Positions 25,778 to 33,956 of a DNA stretch of 64,000 nucleotides are shown here, in pieces. The DNA lies in the NCBI RefSeq assembly GCF_013386115.1, contig NZ_JACAOR010000007.1:334702-398701 (forward strand), written 5' to 3'. This DNA comes from Pseudomonas gingeri (GTDB lineage: Bacteria > Pseudomonadota > Gammaproteobacteria > Pseudomonadales > Pseudomonadaceae). Every line of letters starts with the position of its first letter. Position 1 is the first letter of the stretch. Position numbers and translations under genes: made by a program. The notes under the pieces were generated by a model. The model saw only the letters and a list, made by a program, of their open reading frames with translations. It was not told the origin of the DNA and did no database searches.

Positions 25778-26977
25778 ATGTCCGACGCCCACGCCAACAC
25801 ACGACCTTTAAGCACTGCCCTGATCCTGCTGATGGCCACCGCCACCGGCCTTGCGGTGGCCAGCAACTACTACGCCCAGCCGCTGCTGCACACCATCGCC
25901 CAGCACCTGGGCCTGAGCATGGCCACCGCCGGGACCATCGTCATCACCGCCCAGTTGAGCTACGGCGCCGGGCTGTTGCTGTTGGTGCCCCTGGGGGACC
26001 TGTTCGAGCAGCGCCGGCTGATCGTGGTCATGACCCTGCTCAGCGCCCTCGGCCTGCTGATCAGCGCCTTCGCCCCCGGCTTGCCCTGGCTGCTGCTGGG
26101 CACCGCGCTGACCGGACTGTTCTCGGTGGTGGCCCAGGTCCTGGTGCCGATGGCCGCCAGCCTGACACCGCCGGAACAACGCGGGCGGGTGGTCGGAACC
26201 CTGATGAGCGGGCTGCTGCTGGGTATCCTGCTGGCGCGCACGGCGGCCGGGGCGCTGTCGTCGTTCGGCGACTGGCGGGCGATCTACCTGCTGGCGGCAG
26301 GCCTGATGTTCATCTGCGCCTTCGCCCTGTTTCGCGCCTTGCCGCAGCACCGGCAGAATGCCGGGCTGAGTTATCCGGCGCTGCTCGGTTCGGTCTTCCG
26401 CCTGTTTGTCGAAGAACCGGTGCTGCGCCTGCGGGCCGTGCTCGGCCTGCTGACCTTCTGCCTGTTCGCGCTGTTCTGGACACCGCTGGCATTCCTCCTG
26501 GCCAACCCGCCGTACCACTACTCCGATGCGGTGATCGGCCTGTTCGGCCTGGCCGGTGCCGTCGGCGCGATGGCCGCGAACCTCGCCGGGCGCATGGCGG
26601 ATCGGGGCAAGGGCGAGTTCGCCACCACCATCGGGCTGCTGGCGTTGCTGCTGTCCTGGTTGCCGCTGGGTTTTGCCGGGCATTCGCTGGTGGCGCTGTT
26701 GATCGGCGTGCTGCTGCTCGACTTCGCCGTGCAACTGGTGCACGTGAGCAATCAGAACGCGGTGTTCAAGGTCCGGCCAACCGCGCGCAACCGCCTCAAT
26801 GCAGGCTATATCACCTGCTATTTCATCGGCGGTGCACTGGGTTCACTGCTGGGTGCGCAGTTGTTCGGACCGTTTGGCTGGAGTGGCATAGTCGTCGCCG
26901 GCGGGCTGATTTCCGCGCTGGCGCTGGGCGTCTGGGCCACCGTGCAGCGGCGCCTGGGGATAACAGTGTCGGCCTGA
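25778..26977 (+). CDS. MFS efflux transporter
   Basis: A 399-residue protein with 12 predicted membrane segments. The loop after helix 2 reads GDLFEQRRLIV, the MFS motif A region, and the N-terminal ATGLAVASNYYAQPLLHTIA pattern resembles the YgaY/NepI-like subgroup. An ATG at 25778 was chosen because the first membrane helix begins just after it; the longer frame has no suitable ribosome site. The substrate cannot be told from sequence. Likely controlled by the divergent LysR gene. Confidence 0.88.
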   Translation: MSDAHANTRPLSTALILLMATATGLAVASNYYAQPLLHTIAQHLGLSMATAGTIVITAQLSYGAGLLLLVPLGDLFEQRRLIVVMTLLSALGLLISAFAPGLPWLLLGTALTGLFSVVAQVLVPMAASLTPPEQRGRVVGTLMSGLLLGILLARTAAGALSSFGDWRAIYLLAAGLMFICAFALFRALPQHRQNAGLSYPALLGSVFRLFVEEPVLRLRAVLGLLTFCLFALFWTPLAFLLANPPYHYSDAVIGLFGLAGAVGAMAANLAGRMADRGKGEFATTIGLLALLLSWLPLGFAGHSLVALLIGVLLLDFAVQLVHVSNQNAVFKVRPTARNRLNAGYITCYFIGGALGSLLGAQLFGPFGWSGIVVAGGLISALALGVWATVQRRLGITVSA

Positions 26978-27000
26978 TCGGGCATAGCTGGGCCGACTTC

Positions 27001-27089
27001 TTCGCGGGCAAGCCCGCTCCCACAGTGTTCGAGTTGAAACGAAAGTTTGTGCCTGACTCGGAACTTGTGGGAGCGGGCTTGCCCGCGAA
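27001..27089. repeat. REP pair, perfect 24-base inverted arms
   Basis: The arm at 27001-27024 (starting TTCGCGGGCAAGCCCGC) is the exact reverse complement of the arm at 27066-27089. It lies between the convergent MFS and HAD genes. Confidence 0.85.
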
Positions 27090-27121
27090 GAGGCCCGCAA
27101 AGACCACACGGCAACCCGCGT

Positions 27122-27838
27122 CTAGCGCAGTTCCCAGTCGATTGCCGGCAAGCCCATCGGCTCCAGGGCAAAGTGCTTGAGCGAGGTCACGATGCGGTCG
27201 GCATGGTGGTATTTCTCCGCCGCCATCGCCGGGTCGGGCACCGCCACCGCGTACATGCCGGCGGCCTTTGCCGCGGTCACGCCGAACGGCGAATCCTCGA
27301 ACACCAGGCAATCCTCGGGCGCAACGCCCAGGCGGCTGGCCGCCAGCAGGAAAATGTCCGGCGCCGGCTTGGCCTGGCCCACCTGCGGATCGTCGGCGGT
27401 GACAATGGTATCGAACAACGCGAACCACTCGCGGTGCAGGGTGGTCTTGAGCTCGAACGATCCTCGCGACGAACTGGTGCCCACGGCAATCGGGATATTG
27501 TGGGCCGACAGGTGCCGCACCAGTGCCTCGGCGCCGGACATGGAACCGGCCTTGGGAAACCGCTCGCGCATCAGCGGCTCGCGCACCGCCAGGAACTCTT
27601 CTGCGCTGATCGGCAGTTCCATGGCCTCCACCACATACTGCGCCAGGTCGCCGGCGCCGCGCCCGATGATGTTCTGCTTGTGACTCCAGTCGAAGGTCCG
27701 GCCGTAACGCCCGACGATCATCTGCGTCACTTCGGAATAGATGCCCTCGGTGTCGAGCAGCAAGCCGTCCATATCGAAAATCACGGCCTTTATCGGGCCC
27801 GGGGAAGAGGCTTTCCAGGAAGAGTCTGCAGCAGTCAT
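27122..27838 (-). CDS. HAD-superfamily phosphatase (beta-phosphoglucomutase-like)
   Basis: A 238-residue HAD subfamily IA protein. Motif I is FDMDGLLLDT with nucleophile Asp22 and Asp24, motif II is VGTSSSRGS, motif III has the Lys in AKPAPDIF, and motif IV is FEDSPFGVTAAKAAGM. It probably dephosphorylates a small metabolite such as a sugar phosphate. The start at 27838 gives the usual short lead before motif I; the longer frame is implausible. Confidence 0.9.
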   Translation of the reverse strand: MTAADSSWKASSPGPIKAVIFDMDGLLLDTEGIYSEVTQMIVGRYGRTFDWSHKQNIIGRGAGDLAQYVVEAMELPISAEEFLAVREPLMRERFPKAGSMSGAEALVRHLSAHNIPIAVGTSSSRGSFELKTTLHREWFALFDTIVTADDPQVGQAKPAPDIFLLAASRLGVAPEDCLVFEDSPFGVTAAKAAGMYAVAVPDPAMAAEKYHHADRIVTSLKHFALEPMGLPAIDWELR

Positions 27839-28031
27839 CGCATCCGATCCGTATACAAGGGGGTTGAGGTCAGGGCGGCTCAGGTGCGGCCAGCGAAGTG
27901 CTAGCCTCGCAGAGCCGCGCGATTCTTTCCATCGTTGAATGAACTCGCTAGCATGACCGCAGCTTTTTCCAGGTCGAAGCGCAGCCTGCAAGACAGGGCG
28001 CCGGACCATCGCATCGCACAGAGACTCCAGC

Positions 28032-28331
28032 ATGATCCCCAAAGAATCCCGCAGCGAGGTCGCCCTCGCCAAGTTCCTCGACGCTCACCCGCACCTGCGT
28101 GAAGAAACCCGGGGCCTGAGCCCGACGGAACAACAGCAGCAATTCCAATGGGCTTTCGACGACGAAGCCGAGAACCAGGGCATCGAGCCGTGGGAGCTGA
28201 CCCTGCAACTGGTCGCCGAGACACCCGCGCAACTGCAGGCCATGCGCCTGGAAGTCCACCGCGAAGTGGCCGAGGCACTGGGCATGGACTGGGACGAATA
28301 CTGCTCGTTCAACGATATCGTCGAAGACTGA
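28032..28331 (+). CDS. DUF6388-family small protein (copy 1)
   Basis: A 99-residue acidic protein. The core is ALAKFLDAHPHLREE..., then WELTLQLVAETPAQLQAMRLEVHREVAEALGMDWDEYC. This core is shared with the product at 31165-31506, so the two are paralogues. Function unknown. It is preceded by GACTCCAGC and starts at an ATG. Confidence 0.85.
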   Translation: MIPKESRSEVALAKFLDAHPHLREETRGLSPTEQQQQFQWAFDDEAENQGIEPWELTLQLVAETPAQLQAMRLEVHREVAEALGMDWDEYCSFNDIVED

Positions 28332-28427
28332 GCCACGACACCCTGGCCATTCGTCGCTCCATCGGCACCAACGCCCGGCACGCACAGACCAATATCAGGT
28401 AAGGACTCTCAAACAAGGAGACTCACC

Positions 28428-28766
28428 ATGATTTCGTCAAAACTCGCGATGCTGGCGTTGACCGGCCTGCTGTCATCGGTGTCCCTGGCGACCTTCGCCG
28501 CGCAACCCACCACGGGGCCGACCAATCCGGTCCAGGAACCGAAGCCGCCGCAGCTTCCAGGCGGGATCAACCCCGACAATGACAGCGTCATCAAAAATGG
28601 CGCCCTGCCCCCCGGTAACGGCATCGACCCACGCAACCAGGGCAACGACACCGGTCGCCAGGGCGGCGTGAATACCGATGGCAACGGTCCCATCGGCAAC
28701 GATACCGCGCCCGGCTCAAGCAAGGGCATGGGCTCGGGCGGCACCAGCGGTTCCCCGGTCAAGTAG
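28428..28766 (+). CDS. Exported low-complexity Gly/Pro/Asn-rich protein
   Basis: A 112-residue protein with a clear signal peptide (residues 1-25, ending TFAA). The mature part is a disordered Pro/Gly/Asn/Asp-rich chain with DP- and GN-containing repeats (PGGINPDND, PPGNGIDPRNQGND, GGVNTDGNGPIGND). AAGGAGACTCACC precedes the ATG. No domain was recognised. It probably lies in the periplasm. Confidence 0.8.
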   Translation: MISSKLAMLALTGLLSSVSLATFAAQPTTGPTNPVQEPKPPQLPGGINPDNDSVIKNGALPPGNGIDPRNQGNDTGRQGGVNTDGNGPIGNDTAPGSSKGMGSGGTSGSPVK

Positions 28767-28830
28767 ATCCCCGGCGGCGGCACGGCGAGGTGCCGTCGCC
28801 TTCCTTGCAACGAGCGGAAGGAGTCTTCAG

Positions 28831-29211
28831 ATGCCACGGGCAAGCAAAGCCAAATACACCGCCGCGCAAAAGCGCAAGGCGGCACATATCGAATCCAGTT
28901 ATGAAGCCAGGGGCCTGTCCCGCGAGGAAGCCGAGGCACGGGCCTGGGCCACGGTCAACAAACAGTCGGGGGGCGGCGAGCGCGTTGGCGGCTCAGGTCG
29001 GGACAAGGCCCCCGCCGCCAAGGCGAAAGCCCGGTCGGACTCATCAAAGCGCGCCGCGGCCAGCCGCAAGGGCTACCCCCGTGACAGCCAGGCCTCGCTG
29101 CAAACCCAGAGCAAGGCCAGCCTGCTGCAGGAAGCCCGGACCCGCAACATCGCCGGGCGCTCCACCATGCGCAAGCAGGAGCTGATCGAGGCGCTGCAGA
29201 AAGCCGGCTGA
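28831..29211 (+). CDS. Basic protein with Rho N-terminal-like (SAP-type) domain
   Basis: A 126-residue, highly basic protein. The N-terminal part (SKAKYTAAQKRKAAHIESSYEARG...) resembles small plasmid-stabilisation/ChaB-like proteins, followed by a Lys/Ala/Ser-rich linker. The last 35 residues (SLLQEARTRNIAGRSTMRKQELIEALQKAG) match the helix-extended-loop-helix of the Rho N-terminal domain, which suggests nucleic-acid binding. GGAAGGAGTCTTCAG precedes the ATG. Confidence 0.8.
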   Translation: MPRASKAKYTAAQKRKAAHIESSYEARGLSREEAEARAWATVNKQSGGGERVGGSGRDKAPAAKAKARSDSSKRAAASRKGYPRDSQASLQTQSKASLLQEARTRNIAGRSTMRKQELIEALQKAG

Positions 29212-29236
29212 CTCGCTCCCGGACCCAGGCGGGCGC

Positions 29237-29497
29237 CTAGCCCGCCATCCGCTCCCGCCGCCCCGATAGCGCCTGGTTGGCCAACAATTCGCCGCGCAAC
29301 TGGCCCATCAGGTTGGAGATCGCCCGGGCACTGGTCAGCGCACGGCTGGAGATTCCCGTCACCAGCAGATCCACCTTGCCCGTTTGCGAATCGAAGACCT
29401 TTACCGTCAACGAAGAATCGTGGTCCACCGTGCATTGGCAGCGCAGCGGCAGAAACCCGAGTTCGATGATATTGCGCAGTTCGAGAATGGAAATCAC
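29237..29497 (-). CDS. DUF1652-family protein
   Basis: An 86-residue protein starting at GTG (29495-29497). It opens with SILELRNIIELGFLPLRCQCTV, the typical DUF1652 beginning, and then has a beta-rich core. This is a Pseudomonas-specific small family of unknown function. No ATG alternative exists upstream. Confidence 0.82.
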   Translation of the reverse strand: MISILELRNIIELGFLPLRCQCTVDHDSSLTVKVFDSQTGKVDLLVTGISSRALTSARAISNLMGQLRGELLANQALSGRRERMAG

Positions 29498-29712
29498 GTC
29501 GACACATCCCTAATAGAGGTGATGAAGCAGATGGAACAGCCAAGCAATCATTGCTTGTGAGTGAGCCTAGCAGGCCGTAACCGCCAGCAAGGGGTTTGTC
29601 CCCGCCGGCGGCCAAAACAGTGTTTCCAGACACGACAAATATTCTTGCGCCGCTGCGCACAGGAGCTTCTATTCTGCTGAATAAGCCCCCTCGTCGACCT
29701 GGAGCATCTGCA

Positions 29713-30000
29713 ATGGAAACACTGAGCAAGTCGGAAATCGAGGCCGAACTGGCCTCCCGGTTGCCCAGCTACAAAGTCGAATGCACCTTGCATTCCGACG
29801 GCACGCTGTCGGCCCTCCTCAGCGGGCCGAATGCCGATCACTTTGCCGTGACCGGCATCGTCAGGGCCGACTACAAGGGCCGCGAATCCCTGTCCCGGCT
29901 GGCCCGCGAGATCCTCGAGGAGATGGTGCTGTCGCGCCAGGGCAGCCGGACCAGCCGCCTGCAGGCGCTGACGGACAAACCCGGTCAATCGCCCTTGTGA
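29713..30000 (+). CDS. Small conserved protein, function unknown
   Basis: A 95-residue protein with no signal or membrane segment (METLSKSEIEAELASRLPSY..., then a central SGPNADHFAVTGI). Its last 16 bases overlap the 3' end of the convergent DUF4142 gene. The Met at 29713 follows ACCTGGAGCATCTGCA. No function recognised. Confidence 0.72.
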   Translation: METLSKSEIEAELASRLPSYKVECTLHSDGTLSALLSGPNADHFAVTGIVRADYKGRESLSRLAREILEEMVLSRQGSRTSRLQALTDKPGQSPL

Positions 30001-30503
30001 TGAGTCATCTCGAGCTTCCTGGCCATGTCCAGGTGCATCTCCAGCTTCGGCAGGGTCTGCTGGGCAAAGGCCTTCAGCTCCGGCGACTGCGAGTCGCGGG
30101 CCTCGTCCTCGAACAACTTGATGACCTGCTCATGGGACTTGATCTGGTTGGCCACATACGCCACGTCGAACGACTCGCCCTCCTGCACCTGCAGCATCAG
30201 CTTCCTGGCCTGGTCCATGATTTGCGCATCGGAGGCCATGGGCAGGTTGTGCCGGGTGGCGATCGCCTTCAGGTCGCGGTTGGCGTCGGTGTGATCCTTG
30301 ATCATTTCCACGGCGTAGCTGTTGATATCGGTGGCCGTGGTCTTCTGGATCGCCAGGCGACTGGTTTCAATCTCGGCGATCCCGGCCGCCGAGGCATTGT
30401 CGATAAACTCGGCGGGGGTTCCGGCCACGGCATGGGCGGTCAGGCTGGAGCCCAGGATCAGGCTGAAAAACATCGGGCGTAGTCGTTGGGCCTTGCGGCT
30501 CAT
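29985..30503 (-). CDS. DUF4142-family exported protein
   Basis: A 172-residue protein with a signal peptide (residues 1-27, ending AVAG) and a helical, ferritin-like DUF4142 domain (FIDNASAAGIAEIETSRLAI..., MIKDHTDANRDLKAIA, QIKSHEQVIKLFEDEA). Members are periplasmic and often tied to stress genes; the biochemical role is unknown. AGGAGGACAGCC gives a strong ribosome site. Confidence 0.88.
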   Translation of the reverse strand: MSRKAQRLRPMFFSLILGSSLTAHAVAGTPAEFIDNASAAGIAEIETSRLAIQKTTATDINSYAVEMIKDHTDANRDLKAIATRHNLPMASDAQIMDQARKLMLQVQEGESFDVAYVANQIKSHEQVIKLFEDEARDSQSPELKAFAQQTLPKLEMHLDMARKLEMTHHKGD

Positions 30504-30918
30504 GGCTGTCCTCCTGTGGGGAAAAAATCTGTCCTCTACAGGAATGGGAATGGCCTGGGCGGCAAAGGTTTAGAAAAACCGGGCCGGGACCGACGAACGG
30601 AGCCTGGGCCGCCGCCGCCCACCGCGCCAGCGGTGGAAAAAACGACAAAAAAAAGCCCGCGGGAGAGCGGGCTAAGGGAAGCTTTTGAACGAGCGAGGGC
30701 ACTATAAAGGCTGGATGAACAGCTCACAGTGAAAGAATTTTCATCTTTGACCCGACGTGCTCCAGGTCATCATGGCCCCCTCTTGAATCGGCCTATCCCG
30801 AAACGAGCATCAGAGAGTCATTTTCATCAGTTGGATATCTACAGACTTACACAAGTCTTCATGAGGCTGTGCGCGGAAAATCGCTTATACAGGGCCTATA
30901 CCCAGCGGATTTTCAGCC
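30504..30918. other. 415-base gap: DUF4142 promoter side and an orphan terminator
   Basis: There is no convincing gene. The left part is the upstream region of the DUF4142 gene. A minus-strand terminator lies at 30647-30673 with no gene ending near it. A TATAGT hexamer (minus strand, 30701-30706) lies just beyond. Confidence 0.5.
30647..30673 (-). terminator. Orphan rho-independent terminator (minus strand)
   Basis: On the minus strand, AGCCCGC (30673-30667), a 6-base loop and GCGGGCT (30660-30654) are followed by eight or nine T. The nearest minus-strand gene end is 31165, about 490 bases away. Confidence 0.7.
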
Positions 30919-31143
30919 ATGACGCCTCCAAGGTTCATCTTGACCTATCCCTCTTCGCCCCGACACTTCGCGCTGTTGGACCAGAACGGCATCTGCCTGG
31001 GTTTCAAGAGTTGCCGCACCCCGCCCGTGAACGGCAACTGGGTGAGCGTCAACGAGATCCGCCTGTGCTGGCTTCACCACCCGCTTCCCGCCAATGTCCG
31101 CAAAGACGCGGGGGAAACCGACAGCGCCCTGATCACGCCATAA
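30919..31143 (+). CDS. Small hypothetical protein
   Basis: A 74-residue reading frame: TPPRFILTYPSSPRHFALLDQNGICLGFK..., then GNWVSVNEIRLCWLHHPLP. It reads as a compact beta-rich protein rather than a shadow frame. The ribosome site is weak (GGA 9 bases upstream). It is not otherwise recognised. Confidence 0.55.
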   Translation: MTPPRFILTYPSSPRHFALLDQNGICLGFKSCRTPPVNGNWVSVNEIRLCWLHHPLPANVRKDAGETDSALITP

Positions 31144-31164
31144 GACAGCGCGGCCCCCGGACCG

Positions 31165-31506
31165 CTACCCGGCGCTCAAGCCATGCAGGGCGCAGTACTG
31201 CGACCATTCCATCCCGGCCATCTCCGCCACCTCCCTGTGCACCTCGAGTCGCCGGGTCTCGAATTCTTCGGCACTGCCGCTGGTCAGTTGCAACGTCAGC
31301 TCCCAGGCAAACAGCCCCTGGCGCTCGGCTTCGGCTTCGAATGCTTCATGCAGGCGTTCCTCGCGGTAGCGTTGCAGGCTCTCGCCCCTGGCCTGGGCGG
31401 CCAGCGGATTGAGATGGTCGAGGGTTTCACGCACGCTCGGATGTGCGGCAAGGAAGCGTTCAAGGGCCAGTTCATACTGCTGGGGATGCTGTTCGGGTGA
31501 GGACAA
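31165..31506 (-). CDS. DUF6388-family small protein (copy 2)
   Basis: A 113-residue paralogue of the 28032 gene: AHPSVRETLDHLNP, then AWELTLQLTSGSAEEFETRRLEVHREVAEMAGMEWSQYC. The start must be TTG at 31504-31506, since no in-frame ATG or GTG lies before the conserved core; GGAG is 9 bases upstream. Function unknown. Confidence 0.8.
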   Translation of the reverse strand: MSSPEQHPQQYELALERFLAAHPSVRETLDHLNPLAAQARGESLQRYREERLHEAFEAEAERQGLFAWELTLQLTSGSAEEFETRRLEVHREVAEMAGMEWSQYCALHGLSAG

Positions 31507-31590
31507 CTGGAAACTCCGTGGTCGGGTAGCGTCGAAAGTAGCGCTTCGCTCAAGGGTAGAACGCCGCTCGCGTTAATCAATGCCTACAAA

Positions 31591-31612
31591 GATACCGCGA
31601 TATTTCCGTATC
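31591..31612. promoter_or_regulatory. Inverted repeat before the molbindin gene
   Basis: GATAC (31591-31595) and GTATC (31608-31612) flank the AT-rich CGCGATATTTCC, about 45 bases before the ATG. It could be a regulator site, for example ModE-type, or promoter DNA. Weak evidence. Confidence 0.3.
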
Positions 31613-31655
31613 ATGGTCGGACGATTCACACCATCCGCCACGGAGTATCCGGACA

Positions 31656-32084
31656 ATGAAAGTCAGCGCACGCAATGTTTTCAAAGGCATCGTCAGCCAG
31701 GTCAAGGAAGGTTCGGTCAATGCCGAGGTGGGCCTGACACTGCCAGGCGGCGAACAGCTGGTGGCGGTGGTCACCCTGGAAAGCCTGAAGAGCCTGGGGA
31801 TTGCCGTGGGCAAGGAAGCGATCGCCCTGATCAAGGCACCCTGGGTGATGCTGATGACCGAAGCCGGCGATATCCGTCTGTCGGCGCGCAACTGCCTGGA
31901 GGGCAAAGTGGTCAGCGTCAACGACGGAGCGGTCAACGCCGAAGTGGTGATCCGGTTGGCCGGCGGGACCGAGGTCTACGCCATCGTCACCCGGCATGCC
32001 GTGGCCGAACTGGGATTGGCGCCCGGTGTGAGCGCCACTGCCGTGATCAAGGCCTCCCATATCATTCTCGGCGTACCGGCCTGA
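31656..32084 (+). CDS. Molbindin (two TOBE/Mop domains)
   Basis: A 142-residue protein made of two tandem Mop/TOBE domains, residues about 2-68 and 73-139. Both begin with SARN and contain (V)NAEV and ITxxAxxxLGL-like strands. Such di-Mop proteins bind molybdate or tungstate oligomerically in the cytoplasm for storage or homeostasis. The nearby formate dehydrogenase is the NAD-only type that needs no molybdenum, so the link is by position only. Confidence 0.9.
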   Translation: MKVSARNVFKGIVSQVKEGSVNAEVGLTLPGGEQLVAVVTLESLKSLGIAVGKEAIALIKAPWVMLMTEAGDIRLSARNCLEGKVVSVNDGAVNAEVVIRLAGGTEVYAIVTRHAVAELGLAPGVSATAVIKASHIILGVPA

Positions 32085-32105
32085 TCGGCCACCCCCACTC
32101 CAGGC

Positions 32106-32618
32106 TCAGGAAGTGGCTCGGGCGTGGAGCTGCAACCACCTGATCAGCCGCCAGTACAGCCAGCCCAGCAGCATCAGGAAACAGGCGCCACCCAGGGTTG
32201 GCACCAGCAGGAAGGACCAGCCCGGCTGCATCATGAAGATGATCACCGGGTTGCCGCCCGCCGGCGGATGCACGGTGCGCGTGACCACCATCAATACCGT
32301 CGCCAGCCCACCGGCCAACGCCATCGGCACCAACCCGGGCCCCAGCAGCTGCAGGCAGAGCAGTGCCACCAGGGAGGTCAGGAAATGCCCGCCGATCACG
32401 TTGCGCACCTGCGAGAACGGTCCCTCGGGATAGGCGAAGAGCAACACCCCGGTAGCCCCGAACGAGCCGATCAGCCAGGGCTGGCCGGTCGCCATGACCA
32501 GCCCGCCCAATCCCGCCAGTCCGGCGAACGCCCCGAGACCGATCCACAGCAGCGAAACGATCTTCAGGCGCCGAACCGCTCCGCCCTTCTGGCCAACCTC
32601 GGTCGAAGAGGCCGTCAT
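32106..32618 (-). CDS. HPP-family membrane protein
   Basis: A 170-residue inner-membrane protein with four to five hydrophobic segments and the HPP motif (TRTVHPPAGGNPV). A plant HPP protein moves nitrite across the chloroplast envelope; the bacterial substrate is unknown. Its ATG overlaps the stop of the formate dehydrogenase gene (ATGA, 32615-32618), so the two are translationally coupled. Confidence 0.88.
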   Translation of the reverse strand: MTASSTEVGQKGGAVRRLKIVSLLWIGLGAFAGLAGLGGLVMATGQPWLIGSFGATGVLLFAYPEGPFSQVRNVIGGHFLTSLVALLCLQLLGPGLVPMALAGGLATVLMVVTRTVHPPAGGNPVIIFMMQPGWSFLLVPTLGGACFLMLLGWLYWRLIRWLQLHARATS

Positions 32619-33814
32619 CGCTTGAAGCGTTCGGCTTCTTCGGAGCCCTTGGTCGCGTTGCCGGCACTGTAGGAATGCGCACCGACACCAGCCAGTTCAC
32701 CCCCCTGGACAATCAGGTACTCGTCGCGAATCGGCCGGTTCTCGAAATAGCACTCGAGAATCTCGCGGGTGCCCGCGGCATAACGCGCCTGGGCCGACAG
32801 GCTGGTACCGGAGATATGCGGAGTCATGCCGTGGTGCGGCATGCTGCGCCATGGATGATCGGCCGGTGCCGGTTGCGGGAACCAGACATCCCCCGCATAA
32901 CCCGCCAGTTGCCCGCTTTCCAGCGCGGCGGCAATCGCATCGCGGTCGCACAGCTTGCCCCGGGCCGTATTGATCAGGTAGGCACCGCGCTTGAAGTGCT
33001 TGAGCGACTGGGCGTTGATCATATGCTCGGTTTCCGGATGCAACGGGCAGTTCAGCGTCACCACGTCACAGGCCTTGGCCAGGCTCTCCAGGGTCGAGTG
33101 ATAGGTCAGGTTCAGTTCTTTTTCCACCGCCTCGGGCAGGCGATGGCGATCCATGTAGTGCAGGTGCATATCGAACGGCTTGAGCAGGCGCAATACACGC
33201 AGGCCGATGCGCCCTGCCGCCACGGTGCCCACGTGCATGCCCTCGACATCATAGGAACGCGCCACGCAGTCGGCGATATTCCAGCCGCCCTTGAGCACCC
33301 AGTTGTGCGAAGGGATGAAGTTGCGCACCAGTGCCAGCACGCTCATCACCACATGTTCGGCGACGCTGTTGCTGTTGCAGTAGGTGACCTCGGCCACGGT
33401 GATGCCGCGGTCCATCGCACCTTGCAGGTCGGTGTGATCGGAGCCGATACCGGCGGTGACGATCATCTTCAGCTTCGGTGCCTTGTCCATCCGTTCGGCG
33501 GTCATGTAGGCCGGCCAGAATGGCTGCGAAATCACGATCTCGGCGTCATGCAGTTCCCGTTCGAGCACACTGTCGGCGCCGTCCTTGCTGGAGGTGACCA
33601 CCAGTTGATGGCCGTTTGACTCCAGGTATTTGCGCAGTCCCAGCTCACCGGAAACGCTGCCCAGCAAGGTACCGGGCTGGAAGTCGATGGCCTTGGGCGT
33701 GGGCAGGGTCTGGCCGTCGGGGTAACGCTCCAGATGCGGCAGGTCGTCCCGTGCGTAGGTTTCGGGTTGGCCGGTGACGGGATCGTCGTAGAGCACGCAA
33801 ATGATTTTCGCCAT
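32615..33814 (-). CDS. NAD-dependent formate dehydrogenase
   Basis: A 399-residue D-2-hydroxyacid-dehydrogenase-superfamily enzyme that oxidises formate to CO2 with NAD+ in the cytoplasm. Residues match the Pseudomonas sp. 101 enzyme with an offset of one: Asn147, Asp222 (NAD specificity), Arg285 in NTARG, Gln314 and His333 in TPHISGT. The cofactor loop is GTVAAGRIG. The ATG at 33814 begins MAKIICVLYDD, as in that enzyme. It is upstream of and overlapping the HPP gene, and 142 bases from the LysR gene, which lies upstream on the same strand. Confidence 0.96.
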   Translation of the reverse strand: MAKIICVLYDDPVTGQPETYARDDLPHLERYPDGQTLPTPKAIDFQPGTLLGSVSGELGLRKYLESNGHQLVVTSSKDGADSVLERELHDAEIVISQPFWPAYMTAERMDKAPKLKMIVTAGIGSDHTDLQGAMDRGITVAEVTYCNSNSVAEHVVMSVLALVRNFIPSHNWVLKGGWNIADCVARSYDVEGMHVGTVAAGRIGLRVLRLLKPFDMHLHYMDRHRLPEAVEKELNLTYHSTLESLAKACDVVTLNCPLHPETEHMINAQSLKHFKRGAYLINTARGKLCDRDAIAAALESGQLAGYAGDVWFPQPAPADHPWRSMPHHGMTPHISGTSLSAQARYAAGTREILECYFENRPIRDEYLIVQGGELAGVGAHSYSAGNATKGSEEAERFKR

Positions 33815-33956
33815 GGGGCACCTTCCTCTTCTTGGAATGGACCCGCGCCGCCGTCCTGGCGCGGGTGAGCAGATCATGCTGCTGCGCCACCGATAGTCCG
33901 CGAGGAGCCCGGCACTGGCTAATCGCTTGCGCTGATCTATAGATCAGCGCGGGTTA

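Noticed and set aside
30729..31412. 227-codon plus-strand ORF
   Set aside because: Arg/Pro/Ser-rich out-of-frame reading that overlaps the more protein-like small ORF at 30919 and the DUF6388 gene.
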